The notes beneath the pieces were generated by a model. It was not told the DNA's origin. It saw nothing but the letters and a program-made list of their open reading frames with translations, and searched no databases. The position numbers and the translations under genes are program-made. Source: Ophioderma brevispina (Eukaryota > Echinodermata > Ophiuroidea > Amphilepidida > Ophiodermatidae). From it: 64,000 nt of DNA. Shown one piece after another: positions 37,250-48,740 of this stretch; position 1 is the stretch's first letter; each line of letters starts with the position of its first letter. The DNA is taken from contig JAMKCH010012495.1 of NCBI GenBank assembly GCA_023653785.1, positions 1 through 64,000 on the forward strand, read 5' to 3'.

Positions 37250-38620
37250 TTTTTAAAATCTTTATTGTTTCTGCTTAACTACACAATTCTGGACATTATT
37301 TTGCCTTGGCCTTTTATGTGTCTGATGTCTAGGTTGTACCCTTGCAAGGTCAATCCACCTCACACTCACCTATGATTCATTGTTTTTCATCGTGTGGATG
37401 AAGGTGAGGGGTTGTGATCTGGGCAAACAGCAACTGGGTGCACGTGGTGCCCAAATATACAATCAAAATGATTCCCCTAATGCAAAATCAAGAGCATACA
37501 CTTCCTTCTCAATAGTTGGAGTTAATTTCTCTTTGGGGCTATGTGAACTTCTTGGAGCACTACGAAATAAGGGTGTTCATTCATTCCGTCGTCCTCCTTC
37601 TTTTTTGCATAGAAACTTATACCTCACCACAAAACCCTAGTCCCTGGCAATCTATAATGGCCAACTTGAATTTGTTTTTCTAAAGTCCTGGTTGCAATCA
37701 GAACTGGTTCACTAATCGTATGGCTTTGAATTTCTTGAAAACTAATTCACATTCCTGGCGACCGAAACAAATTTGACATTTTTTGGCGAGCAAATTGTGT
37801 CAAGAACTGGCAATATCTGAAAAGTAAGTTGGACAAAACTTCCTGTAATATATCCAGCCATACCAAACATCTCTGAGTTCTATCCTGGTACTAGGTGTGG
37901 GGAACTTCTCATTGGCTTCAACTTAGTCTAGCCTTGACAGGCTTGACCATGCTTGGACCTACACTGTCGCTTTCCTAAATAAGTGACATTGCATGGCAAA
38001 ACTCACTCTTGACTAATTTTACTGTCATTTATTGTTTCTGACAACTTCTGAAACAAAGCGATGGAGCTGCCAATCTGCTGTTCCCAAATTGACTGTACAC
38101 AATCAAATCATCAACAACGCTTCAATCAACACAGCCTTCTATGTCCCAGCAACTATATGATTCCATTCTTTGAAGGTTGCCGCCGCGTTTTTTCATACCG
38201 AAGGCATAACTTGATACTGAAAAAGCCCATCCTGCGGTGCAAATCCGAAATTCTTTTGCACGATCATTAAGGGGAACCGCCAATCCCCCCTTCAAAAGTC
38301 AAACTGCTGACAATACTTGAAACTGGCCAATTTTGTCAAGACTCATCATACGAGGTATCGGAATGATCAGTCTTTGACCATTGATTTACCCTTCTGAGAT
38401 CTGTCACAAACCTAAGGGAACACATCAGGTTTGGAAACCAAAATACATGGGGAAACTCCATCCCTTTTGGCTTGCTTCCGATTATTTTTGTTTGCCAAAT
38501 GTAGTACTCTATCTCTTTGTTAGATGTTTCTTCTATGTCTTCATATAGATTTACTCTGGCGGAGCTGCTCTTTAATTGGTGCACACTCCCCACATCACCT
38601 CCATGATAAGCAAGCCGTGG
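37250..38620 (-). pseudogene. Reverse transcriptase and RNase H region of pol (frameshifted)
   Basis: Read on the minus strand in shifting frames. At 38,380-38,460 the RT entry motif is clear (FVTDLRRVNQ after a KPKG/SP-type lead), followed near 38,290-38,330 by LTKLASFKYCQQFDF, corresponding to the conserved Lys..Tyr..FD block, and NDRAKEIS near 38,250. GMAGY, typical of the RT-RNase H connection, lies near 37,845, and SKK with PQREI near 37,540-37,590 marks RNase H. The end, TLQGYNLDIRHIKG, falls at 37,305-37,345. The YxDD catalytic box was not found in any frame, so it is lost, mutated or mis-sequenced. The region ends about 110 bp before the polypurine tract, leaving no room for a downstream integrase. 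Confidence 0.85.
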
Positions 38621-38989
38621 TTCTACTCGGACTCAGGAAAATATCCTCAATTCAATGAATCAACCTGCTTGAGTCACACGTTTTGATTTTTCTTTTCTGA
38701 AGATTGGGCCTAGTTTTGTATCCAATCTTTAGCACATCTGAAATTATTTGCAATTTGATTGGATAGTCATTCTGCTTGTCCATCATTGTTCGCATTTTTA
38801 CAACTTCACAGATTCATTATTGTCATCATGGTGTTACTTCTCCTCTCATATGACTTACAGAGCACACGTGGTTTTGCATGCCATCATATTTCTACTTACA
38901 TATCTTTCCACCCTCATTTACAAATGGCATAATTGCCTACTCTTACGCCTATTTGGCATTTTGACTATGTAGTCAACTTCCATTTACTT

Positions 38990-40030
38990 GTGACTCTACT
39001 ACTTGTATAGGACCATGGTAACTGGCCTGCAGTGGATGTCCAGGGATTGGAAACGAGACTAACACTTGGTCTCTAAAGACCCTACTCTTGTCATCCCACT
39101 TCTTCATTTTGGTCTAAGCTTGCTTCAAATTCCCCCTGGCGATTTCATTGGCCCTATTGAACCTATACTTTAATTTGGAACATTTCCAAAAGGTTGGTGT
39201 CAGTTTTCATCATTCAGCCTTTCTCCTTTAGGAGTTTCAAGGGACCACGAACTGTTCGCCCAAAACCTACTCAAGGGACTGAACCTAGGGTTTCCTGAAT
39301 TGCTTCCCTTGCAGCAAACATTAACAAGTGGACTCCCCATCATCCCAGAGACTCCCAGTCCTTTCTTTCAAATTCAAACAGTTAATTCCTAATTAATCAT
39401 ATTCTTTTTCGAGTTTGATGGCACTCCTCTCTACAGCTCCTTGGGACTCGGGCAATGGTAAGGAGGCACTGGACAATACTGGTTCCTAAATACTGTTACC
39501 TAAGCCCTAACTCATACATCACTTGTTGAATTAGGCCAGATGTAAATTTGATTTGAACCCCTGATCTGACTGAATTGACTTAGGCAGGCCTACAAGAGTG
39601 AAAAAAATTTGGTCAAAGCCTTTCCTGAACTCCTATCACTACATCACTACAAAGTTGTTTAAGCCTTATCTTCCTCAGGGTATGGCTTCAGGGAACCTAG
39701 TAGAGGCACACTGATAGTAAGTAGGTCCTGATTACCGATTACCCAACCCGACTTGGAGATGCCAGGGAAGGCCTACACAGTCAACTATGGCCCTACTAAA
39801 TGGCTCTCAGAATGCCGGTATCGGTTTCAGAGAAGCGGGCGGGATTTATTCTGATTCTCGTAGGCGTGCGGTTTTTTTTTTTGCTTTATTATGCCGCACA
39901 ACTGTCCAGTCTGACGCGTCTAACATTATTCAGAAACATCACTTAACGAGTGTAGGAGGTCTGCCACCAAAGTGGTTCAAAATCCTATCATTGGGGTCTT
40001 TCTGATCCTAAGTGTCCTGCCATAGAACTA
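38990..40030 (-). pseudogene. Integrase region of pol (frameshifted), located upstream of RT
   Basis: On the minus strand the HHCC-side sequence ILNHFGGRPPT appears near 39,975. The catalytic core then follows: IVDCVG at about 39,780 (first Asp), QSDQG near 39,555 (second Asp) and ESQGAVER near 39,440 (Glu), with about 38 residues between the second Asp and the Glu, as expected for the D,D(35)E family. FTSGLIQQVMYELG (39,510-39,545) and VHLLMFAARE (39,300-39,330) are typical of Ty3/gypsy integrases. The C-terminal part reads FNRANEIARGNLKQA and then VSFPIPGHPLQASYHGP (39,010-39,160), the GPY-type module. Several frameshifts and stops break it. Its place before RT is the diagnostic feature of the element. 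Confidence 0.88.
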
Positions 40031-41520
40031 TCATAAACATGGGGCATTGCTGATACTTCCCTTGATAAAACCTTTGAACACAACCCCCACCTGATGAACA
40101 ACTTTTCCACTCATCATTTGTCCGAGCATAAGGTGCCTCCACATTCCGATTTCCCTCACAGCACAACACGATTTGTGTTTTTTGTAAAACCAGCAGACTG
40201 CACAGAGACTCCTGCGGGTTCCTACTCTTACTGCCCTTTGCCTAAAGATTTCTTGAATGTCAGGGGATCATTCCCTCCTGTTTCAAGAATTAACTTAGTT
40301 TGGAAAAATGACTTATAGAAAGGATCATCATCATTATCCACCCCCCACTATGAATGGAACTTATGCTCAAGCTCAGTGGCCTGACTCTGGTTTGTTTTGG
40401 AGATCCTATCTCCCCTGAAGAGGGAAGTTGACCCGGGTTCAATACTAATTTTGTCAGAAACTTGTCCTCTAAATCTAAATTTCTGGCTTGGACAGGTCTT
40501 TCCTCCTCCTATCACTATTTGCTTCAACCATGGCTTTCCTTCCTTCCTAGCCATAACCATCCTAGTAACTACACCTACTGCACAGGCGGATAACTGACTG
40601 CACTATGTCCTTATCAATCACTATCTATTCTGTAGCATGGATTAATGGGTAACATTGGTTCGGGATTACTTATTGCTCCTTCCGCATTCCTCCCGCCTGC
40701 CAACTCATTCCCTAATAACATTGAAACAACAGAATTGAACAACCAAAACAAGACAGAAACATGAGAAAAACAAAACGACCCAAAGTTGAAACAGAACACC
40801 TTGGAGCTTGCATTTTCGGACCTTACTCCTAACTACCTACGTATTCTCTATTGACCTGATTCACCTGAATACCCACAGCAAGCACTCAACTGCCGTTATT
40901 TTTTTTTCAAATTCAAACATCATCACCATTGTCATAGGTGAACACTACATAATATCCATAACACTATACCTTCTAATATTCATGAAACCTACTCCCGTTG
41001 GTAAATCAAACAGATCACATTCTCGGTCTTTCCTCAATTACTAGAAACTCCTCCTCAGCATCTTTTCTACCTCTATATACTCACATCACTTCGTACTACA
41101 TGTTCTCACCTGTTGCACTAACTTTCACTAAAAGGCACTAACCACCCCCTAAATACCCCTCCAAATTACATGACTGGGCACAGGACCCCTGTGTCACGCG
41201 CATGTCTTTTATAATACTAGTATTTTGGCTCACAACTTTGTCACCATCAAGAAAGCGACACTCTACTGAAAACTGACCCCCTCCAACCCTCCCATCCAAT
41301 GGTCAACAAACGTCTTATCGTTCCCTAACTTTCTTCCTCAGACTTCAACACTTCTGTTTAATATCCTGGGAACTAACTTGTGTTCTGAGGGCCAACAAGC
41401 ACAACCTGTGGGTGCAGACTTCTGCTTCATGGCCTCTGCTTTCCGCATCAACTTCCTCCAACACTGCCATAACATGACCTAATCCGTGCAATATTTGCAA
41501 GTTATATCTGACTTTAAACC
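40031..41520 (-). pseudogene. Unassigned gag/protease portion of the retrotransposon
   Basis: By position this should hold the C-terminal gag and the aspartic protease. A 70-codon minus-strand frame at 40,348-40,560 (containing KPWLKQIVIGGGKTCPSQKF) may be part of it. I could find neither a CCHC zinc knuckle nor a D(S/T)G protease motif in any frame, so their absence may be real or due to frameshifts. Confidence 0.45.
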
Positions 41521-42730
41521 ATCCCCTGACTTTGGTTTTGTACTAGAAGGACCCTTATTCCCCTGCACATGGAGAACCTAACTGACGTTTCCTTCTTAAG
41601 TAGTACCATGACTTTGGAATGACTACTTTGGGGTAAGGCCTATGGTATGTTGAAGTAAAACTCTGGTAATTCTGACTTGACTTACTAGGCCCACCCCATA
41701 CTATTGCTGGAACGCACACTATAGTGTGCAGGGCGTCATCATCTGCTATTGTTTGCTGCAATTTTTCAAATCTTTGATATCGCTTTCATCCAAATTAGTT
41801 TAATGCCGCATGAATGCACTGTTTGAACTGCTCAATTAAACCAACGGCCTAAGTTGATGTACAAGTCTTGATTTTCACCCCTCCTTGGAAGTGAGCCACA
41901 CCAATCCCCCATTTGTTCCTGAACCCTCGCAAACTCGACATGAGTTTGATCTGCAAGTTTTTTTTTTTATTTCGCACTCGACAATTTTGCCTATACGCCT
42001 CAAGCACTAACTCATAGGCCTAAAGAATAGACTGCTTGCTTTAACTACTTCATATCACCGCACTGATCATTGCTAGGACGAGTAGAGCCTCTCTAAGCTT
42101 TCCCCATAAACACAGTCTGAAGCAATGTTGTCCTTGCTCTTAGGCCACGTCATCCTTCGGCAAATCTTCTCGAAGTGCAAAAAAACTGATGATCCAACGT
42201 CTGTTCCCCCTAAATGCGATACAACTTTGATGTTCCTGGTGCATCAACTCCTGAGTGTGGGAGCCCCTGAATGTGCTTTCTAACTTTTCTTATTCTAATT
42301 TTGTTTTTGGCTCAATTTCTTCTTTTTCTTCGGCCAATTTCATTCTTTCTTCCATTGTAATCTGTCTTCTTTTTCTTTTTGTTCGCATTTTTAATTGTCC
42401 CATCTAGTTCTGCTGTATTGTTGTAGTGCTTTTTCTAATTCAGTTTTTTGTTCTTCTCTAATTGTAATTTGTCTTGCCTTTCCTTTCTCATTGCTAACCT
42501 ATCTTGTCATTTCTTTTCTTCCTGTGCTAAACTTTTGCGATTCCTAAAGCCAACTTATCTTGTCTTTCTTTTCTTCCCGTGCTTACACTTTTGCTGTGCT
42601 AACTATAGGGCCATTTGTCCTTTTCTCTCTATTTGCATTTGCATTTCCAAACTGTTTCATTTTTCAAAGCACTATCTGACGACTCCTGAATTTCAACTAA
42701 TTCTCCAAACATCCCTCTTCTAACAAATCT
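41521..42730 (-). pseudogene. Gag-like region with charged coiled-coil segment (frameshifted)
   Basis: On the minus strand 42,720-42,200 encodes, in alternating frames, a stretch extremely rich in K, E, R and Q (for example QITIREEQKTELEKALQQYS), which looks like a long coiled coil. Downstream, 42,000-41,555 gives MSSLRGFRNKWGIGVAHFQG, LIEQFKQCIH and FEKLQQTIADDDALHTIVC. Coiled-coil-rich N-terminal gag segments are common in Gmr1-like and related gypsy elements. The start codon is not identified. Confidence 0.6.
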
Positions 42731-43006
42731 TCTTCACAAGATGTTTATCAACTGATTTTTATTAACTGTTTCCCTCATGGAATGCCCTGACTTCCATCCC
42801 ATTATACTTGGCCAAATCCATTCAGTCCGGCTTTTGAAGTCACATCAACTTCTCCCACCTAACATCTTTAATAAACTCCTGCGTTAAACGCCATCGGGTA
42901 TGAACACTTCTGTCCAAATAACAATATACAGTACAGATCTCAAGTTAAACACACACATAAATTTGTTTCAAATTTTAACACTGTATTTTTTTTTTTAAGT
43001 GTATTT

Positions 43007-43024
43007 TCCCGACACGATCCCCCA
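43007..43024 (-). other. Primer-binding site resembling the tRNA-Pro type
   Basis: Three bases inside the 5' LTR the minus strand reads TGGGGGATCGTGTCGGGA, which matches TGGGGGCTCGTCCGGGA (complement of the 3' end of tRNA-Pro) except for one substitution and one-base shifts in the middle. The TGG start pairs with the CCA end of the primer tRNA. Confidence 0.7.
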
Positions 43025-43027
43025 TTT

Positions 43028-44123
43028 TGTTACGGTCAGCCTTGACTCAAGGCCAAACCACCTCCAAAAACTAACCTGATATTCAACCCTGATAACTAGA
43101 CACTACACTGTAACTTGATATCAATTTTAAAACAAGTATCTTATTTTACTTGTGTGGTTTAAATCAATCTCATTCAACATCGATTAAGGTATCAATAATC
43201 AAAATGTATCTTATAAAGTTGTTAATTTAAATGACTCTCTAAATTCTGACTACCTGGTGTGTGCCGCGACGCGAGCTGCAGCGAGATTACACTTAAGATG
43301 CCGAACTTGCAAGAGTTCCTGGCGATATTCAGCGTAAAACTAAACTTAAACTTACTATTTTCCAAGTATGGGACGTTCCACGGACGACTTGTCTGACTGA
43401 AGAGCAGCTCCTAATGACTCCCAAAGCTCTGAGTTCGACTAAATATAAAAAAGTCCCAAAAGCTGCTGTCGGCCTTGTTTATTCCTTGGATAACTCATAG
43501 GCCACGAAATACGGAACCGAACACGCTCACACAATCGGGACGAAACTTGGAGCTGTGACACTATGAACATGTCACACTATAGGAGACATGTTTACTGTCA
43601 CTGTACTACCTTGGAACAACTGGAAGTCAACTCTAGCGTGAAACATTGAATACACTTGGAGCAATTGGTATGTAACTCTGACTCATCTTCTCTCACCAGG
43701 GCTTTATATATCCTCCCAAACAATCTAGAAGGATCCCTGGTCCTCTCTATATGAATCATGTGCTAAATATAGTGCATTATGTCATGATCTGATTCAGCTC
43801 CAATGTTCCCATATTAGAATAGTTCATAGGCCATCACCCACACACAGCACTGTGCCTGTAGATCAGAGAGGGGCGACACTATAGCCAGAACACAACACAT
43901 TACCATTGAGTTAGGGCTAGTCTGATCTCTAGTCTCACGTAAACCTCCAGAAAATTCTCCGCGGTTCTCTTTAATTCTAATTGCTTTGGCAATAACCAGC
44001 TATGCACCAAACCGGTATTTTTTATAGCATTTACTTAGACTAATTTATATATTTTATTGCTTATTTATGACTTAATCTTACTCCAAAATGAATAAATCAT
44101 TGCTTATTCTTGGGGCTGTAACA
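43028..44123 (-). repeat. 5' LTR of the retrotransposon
   Basis: 1,096 bp; on the coding strand it begins TGTTACAGCCCC and ends GACCGTAACA. Transcription of the element would start here and run towards lower coordinates. The other LTR ends CCGTAACA too but has CGCC in place of the AGCC-type start, one of many small differences. Confidence 0.92.
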
Positions 44124-46654
44124 TCCTGCAAAATGACAAATCTGCAGTACCGACGACTTGGATGCACTCACATGACGATGTGTTTAGCATAAAAAGAAAT
44201 GTTTCCATTCCCGTATGATGCAATCTTAGGTTTTCATACGGTTTGTCACTAAATTAAATGCGTTCTATTCTACCATACGTTTTTCCAATTATGAATTATC
44301 ACATCATTACCCTCAACTTTGGAACTATGCACATCAGTTGGGTATCATGCCACAATTTTAACATCCTACATTTTTGAAATGTAATGTAACATAGAATATG
44401 CAGACGCTAACCTGTCTTCCAAAGGGCCACCGACAATATGTCCATAACCCTTTAGATTTATCTTGGACGCAATCTTTACCTTTTAATAATACTTAATAGG
44501 ATAGGCAATGTGCACGCTGAACTGGGATATGAATTATGACGAACTTTTATATTTACCTAGCTGCTGTGAATTATATACTTTTCAAAGATCTCGATCGCAT
44601 TTTTACTGAAGGTGGGAACACTCACCTTTGTCATTATAAACGACATACTCGAGAGAACAGACAGTCTCATTGTTACAGAATTAGGTGCGCTGTGAGGTAG
44701 CATCGGTATAGTCGCGTACATGAGTTGATCCTGACTGTTTTTTTTCAGGGCAATATCACAAACTAAAACTCGAAGCCCTTAGGATAACATTTACCAATAA
44801 CACTCTTGAAAATGATGCATTTTAAGTTTATGAGCTCTTCCATTGCATCCTTGTAGCTGGTCTTATAGCCGTCCCACTTATGGCATTGGGGCCTTTCACA
44901 CATTTGTTTCACATATCACACGGTGGGGAGAATCGGGTTTTGTTTGCACTTCGATTTTGTATATGATAACCCTGGGGTCACCAGATATTACTTAACGCCA
45001 GGTGGACACTTCCATTTTGGAGGGGACACGCAGGAATGTTATTAAGAACCCCCCCCCATTTTCAGGCCCATAATCTGTATAAAACGTTACCGTTCACCCA
45101 AAGAACCTGCTTTTAATTAAACACTTTAAACACATAGGGATATCGCAACAATGTAAATCCTAGTATACATTTCGAACAATTTCGACGCTTTGTTAAATAT
45201 TTTTTGCACCTAACTGTCATAACTCTATATACAGAACTAACTTAGGAGTTTTGTGTACCCCCACAATTTTCGTCTGTCAATCCTTCACTGAATGATAGTC
45301 AGTCCAGAGACAGTGGAATCCACCATAAGTTACTACTATTCACAAACCATATGTTCGGCTTATTATGATAGAAGACACATTATTATAAAGCCGACAACTA
45401 ACACTCCTCTTTTCCCCTACAGTCTTTTTTCACCAGCAACACTTAGTTGGACCATCTTTGCCCAGTGCTTCTTTTTGTTTTAAGAACTTCAGTTATACAC
45501 AACTCAGTACTAACCACAATGTTCAACAACTCTTTAGTCAATTTTGGTGTGCCGCTCCGACTAATAGACCAGGAACTGCGACGCATGTCCGGCCCTCGTG
45601 GTTTTATCAAACCTGTTGGTGAAAGAGATAATGGAACCTGCGTATAACAAATTGATTGATTGTCATCCATACATGTACTTAAACGAGAAAACACAAGTTC
45701 ATGTTCTTATTCTCGTGAGAAAACTGTGCCGTCACGTGTCAATTAAATCTAAAGTGAAAAAGTGGACTGGATGGCTAGCGTTCGTTATTTCGGCCATAGA
45801 GAGTTGAAAACGCCATTGGACACCATTAGAAGTCGCAATTCTCCGGACGCAGCACAAGTTGTTTTTTTGGGGGGGGGGGGGGGATATAATTCCCCGTGTA
45901 TTATCCCTCGAAAATTTACAATACTGTACCCGATATTGGTCTTCATATTCACTAATTAAACCCTACGTCCGCTAATGTTAGTACTTTGGCCTAAACATAC
46001 ATAAAAAGCTTAGTTGCATTTGAACACCGTTTCCGTCCGTCATTTCAGTGAAAGAACCGTTAAAATAGCACCTACAACAAAACAGGGTTATGGTATGCCG
46101 TCAACGTCGAGGGCGGTGTTATTGGGTGGTAGTTGCCCACCCAAAATCATTTATCTTTGAACGTTTCCCGTACTGTATGACTTCAAACTCTATGTTTAAG
46201 AAAAAAGGTCTTTCAATCATCAGGGCGAAATCCTGTCATGGAAATCCATTAATTTTGTAATATTCTATTGAGGATTGTGCTTCCCGAATGTTTAAAAAGT
46301 CACAAAAGTAGGCTTTTTTTTTTTCCCTACGAGGAGATTCAAGTAGAGCAGTGTATTGATATCATCGATGGGTCAGCCAAGTCGCCTGATCATTATCCTT
46401 TGGAAGCAGATGAAATGTGAAGTCAAGAGCGACACATAAGAGACACCTTAACTGGCTCAACTTGGTGTGAAATATCCAGCGAGCAGAAACCACTTCTCAA
46501 AGTAAACACCAACAATCTGGTAGACATATGTTTAATGCTGCAATGATGTCTAAGTGTCAGATGGAGGAAACATTGACTATTGAGTCTCTGCACCCTGATA
46601 CAAAACAAACATTAGCGTAGTTAAATTTAAAAAAGAAGCATTTCCAAACATTAA

Positions 46655-47751
46655 CACTTAAGTGATGGGGGGGGGGGGTTGGGGGGGTGCCAGGAACCTC
46701 AAATTTGTTTTCGCGCCGCTGGCCGCTTTACGCGTGGAAATTTTTGCGCGAATTTGTTGTAATTGTCTGACTTTTAAAATCGCTTCTAATTCATAAGAAT
46801 TACAAAAGTAACTTAAAATCGGCAAAGCTGTTAATGAGTTAATTCGTGGGGCCCATGGGACACCCCTGCCCCTTGGGCACTACAGGATCATCTGAGAATA
46901 TTTTAAAACATCAAAGACCAAAGCGATTTTTTTTTCTGATATACTTCACACATACATGAAGTAAACATTTTATGAGTAAAGTAAAAACCATAACTCCTTT
47001 ATTGCTGAAAACAAAACAATTCATCATGGAAATTGCATGCAACCCTTTCGTAGCAAACTCTTAGGAAAATGACGTGTACATTTTGCAACACCCGTAAAAA
47101 AGACAGGATTCCTAAAACTGCTGGTTTTGTGTTAAATGTAATTTGGGTATTCTAAATAGATATCAACAATAAATAGTTTTCAAATGTTTGATTTAAGCGC
47201 AAGGCTCATTTGAATTTGCCCAATTTTTCGGTGTGTTTTGAAACAAGTTTTCCCCTAATTTCCGCCGAATACAAATTGTTTTTTTTTTTATTGCTGATTT
47301 GAGTTGTCTTATGACCCTTCCATGTGAAATAATCTTCGTGGGCATGCAAAATTCCCTCGGGAAAGTGGTTTCTTATGGCCCAACGGGAGTGAAAAACCCC
47401 TTGTCACTTAAAGGTGCTTTTGTTTCCGATTTATATATATTGTGTTCTCTACGGGCATCTTGCACATACACCCATCAAGTACCCTTGGAAACAAACTTGC
47501 GGTTTTGATGGTAAACGCAATAATGCTTTTTGCAAGCCCTATTCACTACTGTGCTATATTGATTGTTAACCACGTAAAACGCTGTTTTTTGTTATATCTT
47601 GGTATGAAATGGAGTTGAGAGCTCAAATTTCAGGATGACCATGAGAAAATACGGCCTTGTTCATCTAAATCAAAATCGACACCATACTTGTCCGGGTAAA
47701 TCAGGGGGTGGTGGTGGCTCCCAAAGAAGATCGGAACACGCACCTTGAGTG
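46655..47751. mobile_element. 1.1-kb TTAA-flanked non-autonomous DNA element in copy C
   Basis: TTAA at 46,651-46,654 and 47,752-47,755; ends CACTTAAGTGATGGGG and, reverse-complemented, CACTCAAGGTGCGTG share CACTYAAG. Copy B reads straight through at about 31,000 (CAAACATTAGGGCCTAAGTCTT), giving an empty site. The left half (46,655 to about 47,190) is found inverted at 58,078-58,798; the right 350 bp is found separately at 52,160-52,505, so the element may be two elements fused or nested. No transposase frame. Confidence 0.75.
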
Positions 47752-47755
47752 TTAA
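47404..47755 (+). mobile_element. 350-bp MITE, copy 1 (right part of the 1.1-kb element)
   Basis: Aligns with 52,160-52,505: shared GTATTGTGTTCTCTAC, CTTGCGGTTTTGATGGTA, TCAGGATGACC and CGGGTAAATCAGGGGGT. The ends are inverted repeats (CACTTAAAGGTGC...TTTCCGAT and CACTCAAGGTGCGTGTTCCGAT). Confidence 0.75.
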
Positions 47756-48740
47756 GTCTTTTTTTTCATGACCAGAAGTTGCGAATATGCAAAGAAAAAT
47801 GACTGATGAATGTAAAGCTCAGTTACATCTCATTGTTTGCTGTTGTTTTTATTTGTGTATCTGTTTGCTTATGCGCAATGCTTTAAACTTCTATACTTCA
47901 GACTGCAAGTAATAAAAAGAAAGGACATTATATCATTGTTGATGAGACTCTTTTTACTTTAGAGATTTTGTGTTCTTTCTAAAATGTCCCCCCATTTTTG
48001 AGGCGTGTTGAAATAAAAAATGTTTCCTATCTTCAAGACTTTATTTTATTAATTTGCCAAAGCATCTAGTTCTAAGAAGTTTATCAACGAATTTCCTTGG
48101 ATTTTAGGATAATTTATTTTTTTTTATGTAAAACAATTAGTATAGAGAATTAAGATCAAGTTAGATTTTACATTGAAGGCCCACCGCGGTGTATTTCCTT
48201 CTGTACAATGACACAATCGGCAGTTATCAAATTTCGCACTTAATGTGTTTCGTATTGTTTTACCCAGTCCTATTTAAAATAGGCAAAGATTCATAATGTT
48301 TGTTGAATTTTATACCCGAATATTTGACTACAAACCATCCTTGAGGGGATGGGACACACTCTTTGACGGTTGCATAAGCTCGAAACACTCAAACTGCCTG
48401 TTTGTTTGTTGTTCGTAAAACGTGGGGTTTGTGTACTGTGACTGGCAGTTAGTTATAGTGTAACGTGAATTTGGTTCAGTGTTCTGAATTGGCGCCAGTT
48501 ATATTCCTAGGGGATTAACGTTTGTACCTTCAATAGTTTATTCAAGTATCACAGAACGCAACAATATGAATCGCTTGATCTAAATTCACAGCAAGAATTA
48601 CTATTTTCTTGAGATGTGTATGTAAATTTGATCGGTAAATTCGTTTAATCCGTAATGAAAACAAATGTTATATGGCATCACATTTCGTATCAGTTTAAAA
48701 ACGTCATTCCGAAGTAAAATGGAATTGAAACATTTGTTTA

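Larger units (their letters stand above)
36067..44123 (-). mobile_element. Ty3/gypsy LTR retrotransposon with Gmr1-like domain order (8.06 kb)
   Basis: Complete in structure: two LTRs of 1,066 and 1,096 bp, 6-bp target duplication TCCTGC, a primer-binding site next to the 5' LTR (43,007-43,024) and a purine tract next to the 3' LTR (37,133-37,143), all consistent with minus-strand transcription. Between them, from 5' to 3', lie a charged gag-like region, integrase, then reverse transcriptase and RNase H. Integrase upstream of RT is the Ty1/copia order, but the sequences are Ty3/gypsy-like; that combination defines the Gmr1-like group known from fish, urchins and other deuterostomes. All domains are broken by frameshifts and stops, so this copy is inactive or mis-sequenced. 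It sits inside copy C and is absent from A and B. Confidence 0.88.

Noticed and set aside
42448..42723. Plus-strand 91-codon Cys/Phe-rich frame
   Set aside because: Antisense shadow of the A/G-rich gag-like coding region of the minus-strand retrotransposon.
47404..47751. Treating the right 350 bp and the 1.1-kb element as unrelated neighbours
   Set aside because: The outer CACTYAAG ends and TTAA duplications bracket the whole 1.1 kb and copy B lacks all of it, so both are listed, with the nesting left open.
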